DNA from: Halopolyspora algeriensis
GTDB lineage: Bacteria; Actinomycetota; Actinomycetes; Mycobacteriales; Pseudonocardiaceae
Direction: 5' to 3'
DNA: 64,000 bases
Assembly: GCF_003337235.1 (NCBI RefSeq)
Contig: NZ_QPJC01000005.1
Coordinates: forward strand, 186,001 to 250,000
Shown here: positions 8,404 through 18,879 of the stretch, one piece after another
Layout: every line of letters begins with the position of its first letter
Numbering within the stretch: position 1 is the first letter of the stretch
The notes under the pieces: generated by a model
What the model saw: only the letters and a program-made list of their open reading frames with translations
Databases searched by the model: none
Told to the model about the DNA's origin: nothing
Translations under genes and position numbers: made by a program

Positions 8404-9674
8404 CCGGCGGTGTCCACACAGCCGGAGACCTCGCCGAGGGTGTGCCGGATCCGCTGCGGGCACTGCCGCACCGACCGGATACCTCCGGCACAGCCGGACA
8501 CCCCTTCGCACCTTCCGACCAGGGCATCACCGACGATGGACGGATGCGCGCACAGGACCTGGTCGTCGAGGAAACCGCCACCGAGGATGCCGTCACCGTG
8601 GACACCGACCTGCCCGGCCAGGTACACGAAACGCTGGCCGACTACCTGGAGATCCGGATCACCGAGTGCCGGGACATCGACCCTGCCTTCGCCGAGGCCG
8701 TCCGGGAACTCGCCCGCTTCGTTCTCGGGGGCGGTAAACGCATCAGGCCCGCCTTCGCCTGGTGGGGGTGGCGTGCGGCAGGTGGTGCCGCCGAGGGGCG
8801 ACAGGCGACCGCGATGCTCCGGGCGGCCAGTGCGCTGGAGCTGATCCAGACCTGTGCACTGATGCACGACGATCTCATCGACGATTCCGACACCCGGCGC
8901 GGTCACTCCACCGTCCACGTCAGGTTCGCCGAGACACACCGCAACGAGCGCTGGAACGGATCCGCACGCCGGTTCGGTACCGCCGCTGCGGTGCTGCTCG
9001 GCGACCTGGCAATGAGCTGGGCCGATGACATGGTGCGCTCGTCGGGCTTACCCGGTGCCTGCCTGGCACGGGCGATGCAGCCCTGGCAGGCCATGCGCAC
9101 CGAGGTGCTCGCCGGCCAGTACCTCGACATCCTCGGCCAGGCACGTGGCGACGAGAGCCCGGAGGCCGCGCTGCGGATCGACGAACTCAAGTCCGCTTCC
9201 TACACGGTGCAGCGTCCACTGCAGTTCGGCGCCGAACTCGGGGGTGCCGATGCGGCGACCATGGCTGCGCTGAGCCGGTTCGGCGCCGACATCGGCGTGG
9301 CTTTCCAGCTTCGCGACGACCTGCTCGGGGTGTTCGGCGATCCCGACGTCACCGGCAAGCCGGCCGGAGACGATCTGCGTGAGGGCAAGCGAACCCTGCT
9401 GGTGGCCGAAGCGTTCGGCCGGGCACGGCAGCACGGCGACCAAAGTTCGCTCGATGTCCTGCATTCCGTCCTGGGCGAGGAGGACCCGCACCCTTCGCAG
9501 GTGCAGCAGGCGCGGCAGGTGCTCGAACACCTCGGCGCCGTGCGCGCCGTGGAGGACCGGATCACCACACTCACCGAGAAAGCCATGGCGACCCTGGAAA
9601 CCACCGATCTGCCCGAACCCGCTGCGACACGACTGGCCGAGCTGGCGATCGCCGTCACCGACCGCAATGCCTGA
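8400..9674 (+). CDS. idsA2: Polyprenyl (geranylgeranyl-type) diphosphate synthase
   Basis: A 424-residue trans-isoprenyl diphosphate synthase that condenses isopentenyl diphosphate with allylic diphosphates. The first aspartate-rich motif is DDLIDD within MHDDLIDDSDTRRG and the second is DDLLGVFGD; GGGKRIRP is the conserved N-terminal substrate loop. About 60 extra N-terminal residues have no motif. The GTG at 8400 overlaps the lppM stop (GTGA), the same lppM-idsA2 neighbourhood as Rv2171-Rv2173. Chain length cannot be set from sequence alone. The product could feed carotenoid, menaquinone side-chain or polyprenyl-phosphate carriers; the last would fit the nearby mptA, which uses polyprenyl-phosphate mannose. 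Confidence 0.9.
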   Translation: MTGGVHTAGDLAEGVPDPLRALPHRPDTSGTAGHPFAPSDQGITDDGRMRAQDLVVEETATEDAVTVDTDLPGQVHETLADYLEIRITECRDIDPAFAEAVRELARFVLGGGKRIRPAFAWWGWRAAGGAAEGRQATAMLRAASALELIQTCALMHDDLIDDSDTRRGHSTVHVRFAETHRNERWNGSARRFGTAAAVLLGDLAMSWADDMVRSSGLPGACLARAMQPWQAMRTEVLAGQYLDILGQARGDESPEAALRIDELKSASYTVQRPLQFGAELGGADAATMAALSRFGADIGVAFQLRDDLLGVFGDPDVTGKPAGDDLREGKRTLLVAEAFGRARQHGDQSSLDVLHSVLGEEDPHPSQVQQARQVLEHLGAVRAVEDRITTLTEKAMATLETTDLPEPAATRLAELAIAVTDRNA

Positions 9675-9691
9675 GAAAACGTCGCTGCGGG

Positions 9692-10141
9692 CTAGAACCC
9701 CATGGCCTGTGCGCGGCGCTTCACTTCGCGACCGCGGTCCCCGCGCAGGGCATCGATCGGTGTGCCCGGCAGCGTGTCATCGGCGGTGAACAGCCAGCGC
9801 AGGATCTCGTCCTCGGTGTAACCGTTGTCCCGGAGCAGAGTGATCGTGCCCCCGAGCCCCTTGACGATCGCGGTATCGGTCAGGAAAGAGCTCGGCACGA
9901 CCAGCACTCCCTCGCGGCGGACCGCCAGCAGGTGGCCGTCGCGGATCAGTTGGTGTATCCGGGTCACCGGCACGCCGAGCCGCTCGGCGACGTCGGGGAG
10001 CGGGACCACCTCCACGTCGGGAGCAAGCACATCCGGGGCAGCTGGGACAGCACTCACGTTTCCCACTGTGCCAGTCGGCACGCTCCACCGCCAGTCGGCC
10101 ACCCCGGCGACGGCTCGTGTACCGTACACCGGGAGAGACAT
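9692..10141 (-). CDS. Rv2175c-like winged-helix DNA-binding protein
   Basis: A 149-residue protein closely matching mycobacterial Rv2175c (about 146 residues), a DNA-binding protein reported as a PknL substrate. The helix-turn-helix region is LPDVAERLGVPVTRIHQLIRDG, followed by VRREGVLVVP and the C-terminal domain ending REVKRRAQAMGF. ATG 10141 is chosen because AGGAG lies 5 nt upstream and the length then fits the family; GTG at 10057 is an alternative. It is divergent from pknL, 210 nt apart, and convergent with idsA2 (17-nt gap). The link to PknL is established knowledge for the mycobacterial pair and inference here. Confidence 0.85.
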   Translation of the reverse strand: MSLPVYGTRAVAGVADWRWSVPTGTVGNVSAVPAAPDVLAPDVEVVPLPDVAERLGVPVTRIHQLIRDGHLLAVRREGVLVVPSSFLTDTAIVKGLGGTITLLRDNGYTEDEILRWLFTADDTLPGTPIDALRGDRGREVKRRAQAMGF

Positions 10142-10248
10142 GCTTTCTCCTACGATCGGTACCGTGTTCGAGAGTGCGTTCCAGGATCCGCCGGCCGACC
10201 TGCGCGGCGCGAACAGTGTCTCGACCGGTGCACCGCGGCGATACGGCG

Positions 10249-10254
10249 TATTCT
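10249..10254 (+). promoter_or_regulatory. Candidate -10 box for pknL
   Basis: TATTCT matches the actinobacterial TANNNT consensus about 100 nt upstream of the pknL ATG. No convincing -35 element is seen. The spacing would give a leader of about 90 nt. Confidence 0.35.
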
Positions 10255-10351
10255 GCTTGCACACTGCAGAAGCTTCATCCGGTCGACGGGCATTCCCCGG
10301 TGCCGCATTCCTGGAGGTATTGCTGACACGGCTGTTTGCGGTGGGCACAAC

Positions 10352-12391
10352 ATGACCGCCGAGACTCGGCACGACAGGCGAGACGACCTCGTCGGGGCCA
10401 TGCTGGAGCGTCGCTACCGGGTCGACTCGCTGATCGCGCGAGGCGGAATGTCGACGGTGTATCGCGGTCTGGACACCCGCCTCGACCGGCCGGTCGCCCT
10501 CAAGGTGATGGACTCGCAGTACTCCGGTGATCGATCGTTCATCGACCGATTCGAACGGGAAGCTCGCGCCGCCGCTCGGCTGCATCATCCCGATGTCGTC
10601 GCCGTCTACGACCAGGGAGTCGACCGGGAGGTCGACGGCGACCGCGTGTACCTGGTGATGCAGCTGGTCGAGGGCTGCACGCTACGGGACCTCATCCGAC
10701 GCCAGGGCAGGCTGCCACTGCCGGTGGCGATCAGTGTGCTGGAATCGGTGCTCTCGGCGCTGGCCGCAGCGCACCGCGCGGACATGGTTCACCGCGATAT
10801 CAAGCCGGAGAACGTGCTGATCGGGGCGGACGGTTCGGTCAAGGTCACCGACTTCGGCCTCGTCCGCGCGGCGGCTTCGGCGGGCACCACCAGTGGCAGT
10901 GTCATCCTCGGGACCGTCGCCTACCTTTCACCGGAACAGGTGACCACGGGAGCGGCGGACGCACGCACGGACGTCTACGCGGCCGGTGTCGTGCTGTACG
11001 AAATGCTCATCGGCGAACCCCCGTACACCGGTGATACCGCCCTGTCCGTGGCCTACCGGCACGTCAACGACGACATCCCCGCTCCCAGCGAGCACGTGCC
11101 CGAACTCCCGCCCGCCGTCGACGATCTGGTGTTGCGCGCCACCCGCAGGGACGCCTCGGTGCGCCCTGCCGATGCCGAGGCGTTCCTCACCGAGATCCGG
11201 ACCCTGCAGAGCAGACTGGGCATGGAACCGGCAGCGATCCCGCTTCCGGGCGCCGAAGAGCCGACCGAGCAGGTTGGTGATGGCGACGGCGACCCTGTCA
11301 CCGACCGCTTTCCGTCGGTGGGCACGACCGCGAGCGATGTCTCCGCGGTGGCATCGGCCCACCAGGACATCCGGACGGGAGGGCCGCAGGGAACCCGCGC
11401 ACTCGCGCGACCCGTGCTCGACCCCGAGCAGACACAGGACCTGGCCGCCGTGGAGACACGGCACTCCGAGGAGCACAGTGGTGGTCTCGACCGGTCACGC
11501 CGCCGCAGCCGACGGAGGTTCACGGTCTCCACGCTGGTGGTCCTGTTGTTGGCGGCCCTGGTCGGTGGCACGGCATGGTGGCTCGGCACCGGGCGCTACG
11601 TCACGGTGCCACAGGTCACCGGAAAGAGCGAAGCGGCAGCCAAGCAGGCTCTGCAGCGTGCCGGGCTGAAGCCGGACATCACCCGCTCCTACCACGACAC
11701 GATATCCGCAGGAACGGTGATCAGTGCCTCGCCGACCGGGGGATCCCGCGCCATGCGCGGCGAGGAGATCCGGATGGTCGTCTCGCGGGGCAAACCGAAG
11801 GTGCCCGAAGTACCCGTGGGCACTCCTGTGAGCGAGGCACAGCGCATTCTGCGCGATGCGAAGCTCGACCCCACGCTGGACTCCTCGGCCGATCGGTACC
11901 ACACCAGCGTTCCGAAGGGGCGTGTCCTCGGCCTCAGTCCTGCTCCGGGCACGCCGGTGGCGACCAGTGCCACGGTCACGATCATCGTCAGCAAGGGACC
12001 CCCGCCGGTGGCCGTGCCCGACGTGCGCGGGAAGAGCAAGGAGCAAGCGTTCGCGGCGCTGCGCCAGGCCGGATTCGAGCCCTATGTGAAGGGCAAGAAG
12101 TTCTCCTCCGAGGTGAACACCAACCACGTCATCAGCACGGATCCGAAGGTCGGAACGGAAGTCGAACTTCGGGGCAGTCCCCGAGTCGGAGTGGTGCTGT
12201 CGAACGCGGTCACCGTGCCGAACTTCATGGGTATGCGTGCCCGCCAAGCGCAGGAAAAGGCCGCGGGTCTCGGGCTGGAGCTCGAGGTGAAGTCGTTCCT
12301 GAACCGGTCGAACGGCCGCGTACTGGGCCAGTTGCCCCTGGCGGGCAACAAGGTTGAACCCGGTTCCACGGTCACCATCACCACGCTGTAG
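10352..12391 (+). CDS. pknL: Ser/Thr protein kinase PknL with four PASTA repeats
   Basis: A 679-residue membrane kinase. The kinase domain (about 22-285) shows the ATP loop RGGMSTVYRG, Lys51, the catalytic HRDIKPEN (Asp149) and DFGLVRA. A low-complexity juxtamembrane segment leads to one helix (about 390-412), then four extracellular PASTA repeats of about 65 residues each (from residue 416: YVTVPQVTG, PKVPEVPVG, VAVPDVRGK, VTVPNFMGM). PASTA domains sense muropeptides or lipid II in related kinases. M. tuberculosis PknL lacks PASTA repeats; corynebacterial PknL carries them. ATG 10352 starts just before the kinase fold, with only a weak GTGGG upstream. Probable substrates include the divergently encoded Rv2175c-like protein. 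Confidence 0.93.
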   Translation: MTAETRHDRRDDLVGAMLERRYRVDSLIARGGMSTVYRGLDTRLDRPVALKVMDSQYSGDRSFIDRFEREARAAARLHHPDVVAVYDQGVDREVDGDRVYLVMQLVEGCTLRDLIRRQGRLPLPVAISVLESVLSALAAAHRADMVHRDIKPENVLIGADGSVKVTDFGLVRAAASAGTTSGSVILGTVAYLSPEQVTTGAADARTDVYAAGVVLYEMLIGEPPYTGDTALSVAYRHVNDDIPAPSEHVPELPPAVDDLVLRATRRDASVRPADAEAFLTEIRTLQSRLGMEPAAIPLPGAEEPTEQVGDGDGDPVTDRFPSVGTTASDVSAVASAHQDIRTGGPQGTRALARPVLDPEQTQDLAAVETRHSEEHSGGLDRSRRRSRRRFTVSTLVVLLLAALVGGTAWWLGTGRYVTVPQVTGKSEAAAKQALQRAGLKPDITRSYHDTISAGTVISASPTGGSRAMRGEEIRMVVSRGKPKVPEVPVGTPVSEAQRILRDAKLDPTLDSSADRYHTSVPKGRVLGLSPAPGTPVATSATVTIIVSKGPPPVAVPDVRGKSKEQAFAALRQAGFEPYVKGKKFSSEVNTNHVISTDPKVGTEVELRGSPRVGVVLSNAVTVPNFMGMRARQAQEKAAGLGLELEVKSFLNRSNGRVLGQLPLAGNKVEPGSTVTITTL

Positions 12392-12602
12392 AGGGCGCTG
12401 CGGGAACTGCAGAAGGCGCCGTCGAGAGGCGGGGCTGACAAGACTGCGTCAGTGGTTCCGTGAACCGCCGTCTCGGGACCGGCCTTCCACACCGGGCCAA
12501 AGCCGTGTCGACGCACGCTCGGACGGCGACACCGCCGACTTTCCCGCGGACGGTGACCCTCACTCATCGAGTGCCACAGGCCCGGTCGAACATCGGTCAA
12601 AA

Positions 12603-12616
12603 GTCCCGTATGGGAC
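12603..12616. promoter_or_regulatory. Short palindrome upstream of mptA
   Basis: GTCCC-GTAT-GGGAC is a perfect 5-bp inverted repeat with a 4-base centre, 13 nt upstream of the mptA start. It could be an operator or a small hairpin near the ribosome binding site. The rest of the 238-nt pknL-mptA gap shows nothing I can name. Confidence 0.3.
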
Positions 12617-12629
12617 CATTGAGGGCACC

Positions 12630-14228
12630 ATGCCCCCGAGTCGTGCCCCGGTATCGACGCGGATCCCATGGTCCCACCGGACCGGCCTCACCGCGCTCGA
12701 CAACGCTCCCGGCAGCAGCCGTGCACCGCGCGGGCCGCTGCCGCTGCGCACCGTTCTGCTCGGCGCGATCGGGACGGTGCTCATGCTGGTGGGTTCGGTC
12801 GGTGCCGCCGCCACCCTCGTGCATGATCCGATCCTGGCATCGACGCCGCTGGCGGCTCTCCGCTACGGCCACGGCGAGTACCTCGCCACCGCGGCCGTCT
12901 ACCTGGGTTTCGGGCTGCTGGTGTGGGCATGGGTGCGTCTGGGGCGCGGCGTGCTCGCCTGCCGAGTCGGCGCTCGTGGTGTGCTGCTGGCCGCCGTCAC
13001 CTGGATGGCGCCGCTGCTGATCGCACCCCCGCTGTTCACGCGGGACGTCTACAGCTACCTCGCCCAGGGCCTGCTGGCCCTGAACGGGATCGATCCGTAC
13101 TCGGTCGGGCCTGCGGCCCTGACCGGGCCGATCCCGGAGAACGTGCACCCGTTCTGGCAGACCACCCCGGCACCGTACGGTCCCTTGTTCATCGGCCTGT
13201 CCCAGGGTGTGGTGCTCGTGGCCGGAGACAGCGTGATCATCGGCGTCGTCCTGATGCGCGTGCTCCTGCTCGGTGGGCTCGCCATGCTGATCTTCGCCTT
13301 GCCGGGGCTGGTCCGGCATCTCGGCGGAAACCTGCCGGTCGCCCTGTGGCTCACCGTGGCAGGTCCCATGACCGTGGTACACCTGGTGGGGGGTCCACAC
13401 AACGACCTGCTGATGATCGGCCTGCTCGCACTCGGCACACTGCTGACCCTCCAAGGCAGGCACGCCTCCGGCATCGCCCTGGTGACGCTGGCGATGGCGA
13501 TCAAGGCGACCGCGGGGCTCCTGCTTCCCTTCCTGGTCTGGGTGTGGGCGAACAGGTTGAGCGGCTCCCCTCGGCATCGGTTCGCCAAGGCCGTCGCTCC
13601 CGCGCTCCTGGTCCACTGCGCGGTCTTCGGCAGCTGTACGGCACTGGCCGGTTTCGGACTGGGATGGTTGCACGGCTTGTCGGCACCGTCCCTGATCACC
13701 ACGTACACGTCCCTACCGACCGGGCTCGGTCAGCTCCTGCACGGCGCCACCGAAGTGTTTCTCGACGTCGACGCCGGCGTGTTCATCGGTGTGTGCCGCG
13801 CGCTCGGCGGGCTGGCACTCGTGTCGCTACTGGTCTGGCAGTGGTGGCAGGCACGCGACGGAGGCACCGGCGCCGTCCGCCGCGCGACACTTCTGCTGTT
13901 CGCGGGAGCGGTGCTGTCGCCCACGACATTCCCGTGGTACTTGACTTGGAGCCTCGCGCTTGCTGCAGCACTGCCCTGGAGCAGACGCGCGCTGTCCGTT
14001 GTGGTCGGCGCCTCGGTCGGGCTGGTACTCGCCTACTACCCCGACGGGGAGCACGGGTTGTACAACTGGCCCTTCATGGCAGCGGTCGTGGGGCTCTCGC
14101 TCCTGGCTGCCGTGTCGCTGACCCGATTCGATCCCCTGAGGCTGAGCGGTGTCTTCGGGCGCTCCCGTTCCCGCGGCGGTGTCGCGAGCCGATCCGGCAC
14201 GGCCGCTCACGACCTTTCCACGTCGTGA
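12630..14228 (+). CDS. mptA: Alpha-(1->6)-mannosyltransferase MptA (GT-C fold)
   Basis: A 532-residue polytopic membrane protein of the GT87/GT-C type, like mycobacterial MptA (Rv2174), which extends the alpha-1,6 mannan core of lipomannan using polyprenyl-phosphate mannose on the outer membrane face. About 12 hydrophobic segments are visible. The catalytic-loop region FTRDVYSYLAQGLLALNGIDPY carries the acidic residue after the first helix that GT-C enzymes need. The ATG at 12630 has GAGGG upstream; about 45 residues precede the first helix. It lies downstream of pknL in the same orientation. Its presence suggests lipomannan-like lipoglycans in this organism, though pimB' is missing from its usual place nearby. 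Confidence 0.88.
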   Translation: MPPSRAPVSTRIPWSHRTGLTALDNAPGSSRAPRGPLPLRTVLLGAIGTVLMLVGSVGAAATLVHDPILASTPLAALRYGHGEYLATAAVYLGFGLLVWAWVRLGRGVLACRVGARGVLLAAVTWMAPLLIAPPLFTRDVYSYLAQGLLALNGIDPYSVGPAALTGPIPENVHPFWQTTPAPYGPLFIGLSQGVVLVAGDSVIIGVVLMRVLLLGGLAMLIFALPGLVRHLGGNLPVALWLTVAGPMTVVHLVGGPHNDLLMIGLLALGTLLTLQGRHASGIALVTLAMAIKATAGLLLPFLVWVWANRLSGSPRHRFAKAVAPALLVHCAVFGSCTALAGFGLGWLHGLSAPSLITTYTSLPTGLGQLLHGATEVFLDVDAGVFIGVCRALGGLALVSLLVWQWWQARDGGTGAVRRATLLLFAGAVLSPTTFPWYLTWSLALAAALPWSRRALSVVVGASVGLVLAYYPDGEHGLYNWPFMAAVVGLSLLAAVSLTRFDPLRLSGVFGRSRSRGGVASRSGTAAHDLSTS

Positions 14229-14256
14229 GCGGCCGTCGAAGCCACGCCCGGGGATT

Positions 14257-15894
<1,638 letters not shown>

Positions 15895-15946
15895 TCAAGG
15901 ACGGCTCACGAATCCGTGCCGCCGGAACGGGATTCCGCCGGGTCAC

Positions 15947-16984
15947 TCAGCCGAACAGTGCCCGGGCCTCGGTGTAGCGCTGCAGCGGCACGGTCTTGAG
16001 CGCCGAGGTGGCATCCGCCAGCGGAACCCGTACGACCTCGGTACCGCGAAGTGCCACCATCGTACCGAAATCGCCGTCGTGAACGGCGTCGATGGCATGC
16101 AGACCGAACCGGGTCGCCAGCACCCGGTCGTAGGCGGTGGGCGTACCACCACGCTGCGTGTGCCCGAGTACGACCGCGCGGGATTCCTGACCGGTGCGCT
16201 GTGCGATCTCCTCGGCCAGCCAGGTCCCCACCCCGCCGAGACGCACATGGCCGAAAGCGTCCTTCTCGCCGGCCTGCAGGACCTCCTCGCCGCCTTCCGG
16301 AACCGCTCCCTCGGCCACCACGATGATCGGTGCGTACTGCCGCTCGAAGCGGCGCTGCACCCAGGTGCAGACCTGTTCGACGCTGAACCGCTGCTCCGGG
16401 CCGAGGATCACATTGGCACCCCCGGCCAAGCCGGAATGCAGCGCGATCCAGCCCGCATGCCGCCCCATCACCTCGACGACCAGTGCCCGGTGATGGGACT
16501 CGGCCGTCGTGCGCAGCCGATCGATAGCCTCGGTGGCGATGTGCACGGCGGTGTCGAAGCCGAAGGTGTAGTCGGTGGCCTCGAGATCGTTGTCGATGGT
16601 CTTGGGCACACCGACGATGGGAATGCCCTCCCCGGAGAGCCGTTCGGCGACACCGAGCGTGTCCTCGCCGCCGATGGCGATCAAGGCATCCACCTCGTTG
16701 TCGGCGAGCGTGGCCTTGATTCCGGCGACACCGTCGTCCTCGTTGTACGGGTTGGTACGCGAGGAGCCCAGCATCGTGCCGCCTCGGTTCAGCACGGCCT
16801 CGACATCGTCCAGTCCCAGTGGGGTCACCACTCCCTGCAGTGGACCCTGCCAGCCGTTGCGGAAGCCGAGGATCTCGTGGTCGTACATCTCGATCCCCTT
16901 GCGGGTGATCGCACGCAGCACCGCGTTGAGCCCCGGGCAGTCCCCACCCCCCGTCAACACACCGACACGCTTGCCCGTCGCCAT
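15947..16984 (-). CDS. pfkA: 6-phosphofructokinase, pyrophosphate-type active site
   Basis: A 345-residue group A phosphofructokinase acting at the fructose 6-phosphate/fructose 1,6-bisphosphate step. TGGGDCPGLNAVLR starts the nucleotide-binding domain; MGRHAGWIA and GHTQRGGTP are conserved substrate motifs. The residues that separate phosphoryl donors are GGEDT (Asp108, at the position of Gly104 in the E. coli ATP enzyme) and PKTIDND (Lys128, at the position of Gly124). Asp plus Lys is the pattern of pyrophosphate-dependent enzymes such as that of Amycolatopsis methanolica. ATG 16984 has GAGGAGG about 8 nt upstream. It would therefore be reversible and PPi-linked; this is a prediction. Confidence 0.93.
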   Translation of the reverse strand: MATGKRVGVLTGGGDCPGLNAVLRAITRKGIEMYDHEILGFRNGWQGPLQGVVTPLGLDDVEAVLNRGGTMLGSSRTNPYNEDDGVAGIKATLADNEVDALIAIGGEDTLGVAERLSGEGIPIVGVPKTIDNDLEATDYTFGFDTAVHIATEAIDRLRTTAESHHRALVVEVMGRHAGWIALHSGLAGGANVILGPEQRFSVEQVCTWVQRRFERQYAPIIVVAEGAVPEGGEEVLQAGEKDAFGHVRLGGVGTWLAEEIAQRTGQESRAVVLGHTQRGGTPTAYDRVLATRFGLHAIDAVHDGDFGTMVALRGTEVVRVPLADATSALKTVPLQRYTEARALFG

Positions 16985-17083
16985 CCGGCCGCCTCCTCAC
17001 CGCATTCGCCGCGGCTGTGATATGGACCTCTCCCGGAAAAGCTTGTCACGGACTGGATCGGTGCAGCAAGCGTCGCGACCGCG

Positions 17084-17587
17084 TCAGCGCATCGGATACC
17101 CACGCTCGCGGCGATGCGTCTCGATCACGTTCCAGCGTTCCAGGTTGTGTCGGGCATCAGCCAGGGCGTCGTGGGCATTGGGGGGAGCAGGAGGCAGCCT
17201 CGGCTTGCCCGCGGCCTCCCAGTGCTGGCGCAGGTCGCGGGTGAACTTCGGCAACTGCGAGGGCAGTGCGGGCATCGCACCCCACAGTTGAGCCAGCGCG
17301 ACATGATCGTAGGCGGCGTACCACGCCCACAACTCGATGTCGGAACCGCGCGAAGTCAGGAAGGTGTACAGATCGTCACGAATCTGCGCGCGCGAGCGCC
17401 AGGCGCCGGAAGCAGGTGGCGGCAACTGCGGCAATACGTGCCGGCGCACCCAGCGACCGGCCCGCATGGGATCGAACTCCGTGGAGACCGCGTAGAACTC
17501 GCGTCCCGTCTCGTCGACCACACCGATCGACACCAGATCGATGGTCAGGCCGTCCTCGATGAACTCGCAGTCGTAGAAAAACCGCAC
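17084..17587 (-). CDS. Rv2179c-like 3'-5' exoribonuclease
   Basis: A 167-residue DEDDh-type exoribonuclease like M. tuberculosis Rv2179c, which trims 3' single-stranded RNA ends. The acidic residues are visible: Asp6 and Glu8 in FYDCEFIEDG, Asp94 in AAYDHVAL, and His139/Asp144 in HDALADARHNLERW. The GTG at 17587 aligns with the start of the mycobacterial protein, and TATTCT ends 6 nt upstream, so the message is probably leaderless. It sits between pfkA and the acyltransferase gene, the same side-by-side order as Rv2179c and Rv2182c. Confidence 0.9.
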   Translation of the reverse strand: MRFFYDCEFIEDGLTIDLVSIGVVDETGREFYAVSTEFDPMRAGRWVRRHVLPQLPPPASGAWRSRAQIRDDLYTFLTSRGSDIELWAWYAAYDHVALAQLWGAMPALPSQLPKFTRDLRQHWEAAGKPRLPPAPPNAHDALADARHNLERWNVIETHRRERGYPMR

Positions 17588-17599
17588 CGGCCAAGAATA
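17588..17599 (-). promoter_or_regulatory. -10 box of leaderless promoter for exoribonuclease gene
   Basis: TATTCT on the minus strand (17599-17594) is followed by 6 nt and then the GTG at 17587. Confidence 0.6.
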
Positions 17600-17652
17600 T
17601 GCGCCATTCGAACGGGCGAGGACACGCCCCACCAGGGCTTCCGACCGGACGC

Positions 17653-18411
17653 TCAGCCTGCCTTGGCGTCCGGGAACCGGTCGGCCTCCTGCTCGACCGA
17701 GGAGTCCGCTCGCTTCGTCACGACCCGTCCCCGGGTTTCCAGGTCGTCTTTGGCTTTGGCCGCGTAGACGTCGACGTATTCCTGCCCCGACAGCTCCATG
17801 AGCGCGTACATGATCTCGTCGGTGATCGAACGCTCCACGAAGCGGTCCCCGGCGAGTCCCTCGTAGCGGGAGAAGTCCAGCGGCTTGCCGACCTTCACCT
17901 TGACACGGTACGGGCGCCACACGGTGGAGCCGATCGGATTGACTCGTTCGGTCCCGACCATGGCGATGGGGATGACGGGCACGTTGGCCTCCAAGGCCAT
18001 CCGCGCCACACCGGTCTTTCCCTTGTACAGGCGACCGTCGGGCGAGCGGGTACCTTCCGGATACACACCGAGGAGCCGCCCCTCACCGAGCAACCGCACG
18101 CCGGTGTCCAGCGCTGCCTGCGCGGCGGCACCACTGGAGCGGTCGATCGGAACCTGCCCGATGCCGGAGAAGAAGTACCGTTTCAACGCGCCCTTGAGTC
18201 CCTTGCCCGTGAAGTACTCCCGTTTGGCCAGGAATGTCACGCGCCGCGACAACTTCAGGGGCATGAAGAACGAGTCGGCCACCGCCAGGTGGTTGCTGAC
18301 CAGGATGGCCGCCCCTGTTTCGGGGATGTACTCCCGCCCCTTGATCTTCGGCCGACACCACAACTTCAAAAGGGGGCCGAGAAAGATGTGCTTCAACACC
18401 CAGTAGAGCAC
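17653..18411 (-). CDS. plsC: 1-acyl-sn-glycerol-3-phosphate acyltransferase (PlsC family)
   Basis: A 252-residue acyltransferase, probably making phosphatidic acid from lysophosphatidic acid and an acyl donor at the inner membrane face. The catalytic HX4D is NHLAVAD (His41, Asp46) and the glycerol-phosphate motif is YPEGTRSPDG (from Tyr118). The N-terminus YWVLKHIFLGPLL is hydrophobic and matches Rv2182c. The GTG at 18411 has AGGAGG 10 nt upstream. The frame stays open upstream through the intergenic region but shows no similarity to the family. The C-terminal 40 residues are charged and variable. Confidence 0.9.
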   Translation of the reverse strand: MLYWVLKHIFLGPLLKLWCRPKIKGREYIPETGAAILVSNHLAVADSFFMPLKLSRRVTFLAKREYFTGKGLKGALKRYFFSGIGQVPIDRSSGAAAQAALDTGVRLLGEGRLLGVYPEGTRSPDGRLYKGKTGVARMALEANVPVIPIAMVGTERVNPIGSTVWRPYRVKVKVGKPLDFSRYEGLAGDRFVERSITDEIMYALMELSGQEYVDVYAAKAKDDLETRGRVVTKRADSSVEQEADRFPDAKAG

Positions 18412-18879
18412 TGCGCCGTTGCCTCCTGAGACCCGAGTATCCTGCACAGGGTACGGACCCACGACGGGTACGCACAACGTGGACCGGGCGGTGCTCGGCA
18501 GCTCGGGCGGTGCCCACGCGAACCGACCACCCACCGACGATATCCCGTCAGCGGTCCCGCATCGCCCGGCACGCGTGCGACGATGGTCCGGTAAGGCCGA
18601 GCAGCGTGGGAGGGAGACTGCGGTGCCAGTATCGTCCGGCACTGTTACCGGTACCTCGCGGCGATCCGGGCTCGCAGCACCCGATCGTGACTCGGCCGGA
18701 CACAGCCGCATGTGCGCAGCAATTCCAGCACCTGCTCCCCGCTCGGGGAAGCGGTACTCGAACGCCCGCCTCCCCGCCAGGATCACCAACCACCGTGCCT
18801 GTCGGCAACGATCGCAGAAGAGGGGAGGACGCGGCTTCCCGCCAGGCCCGAGGACCGAGGGTGCCGCCGCAAAACTCGT
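18412..18879. other. Intergenic region between divergent plsC and membrane-protein genes
   Basis: About 470 bases hold the promoters of both neighbours, none of which I can place with confidence. The plsC frame remains open across it and would encode a CxxC-containing stretch, but codon use is mixed and no start with a good ribosome site is seen. No terminator, operator or RNA gene stands out. Confidence 0.4.

Noticed and set aside
10320-10355. Eleven-codon TTG leader ORF overlapping the pknL start
   Set aside because: The GGAGGT lies only 1 nt before the TTG, too close to act; the overlap with the pknL ATG is probably chance.
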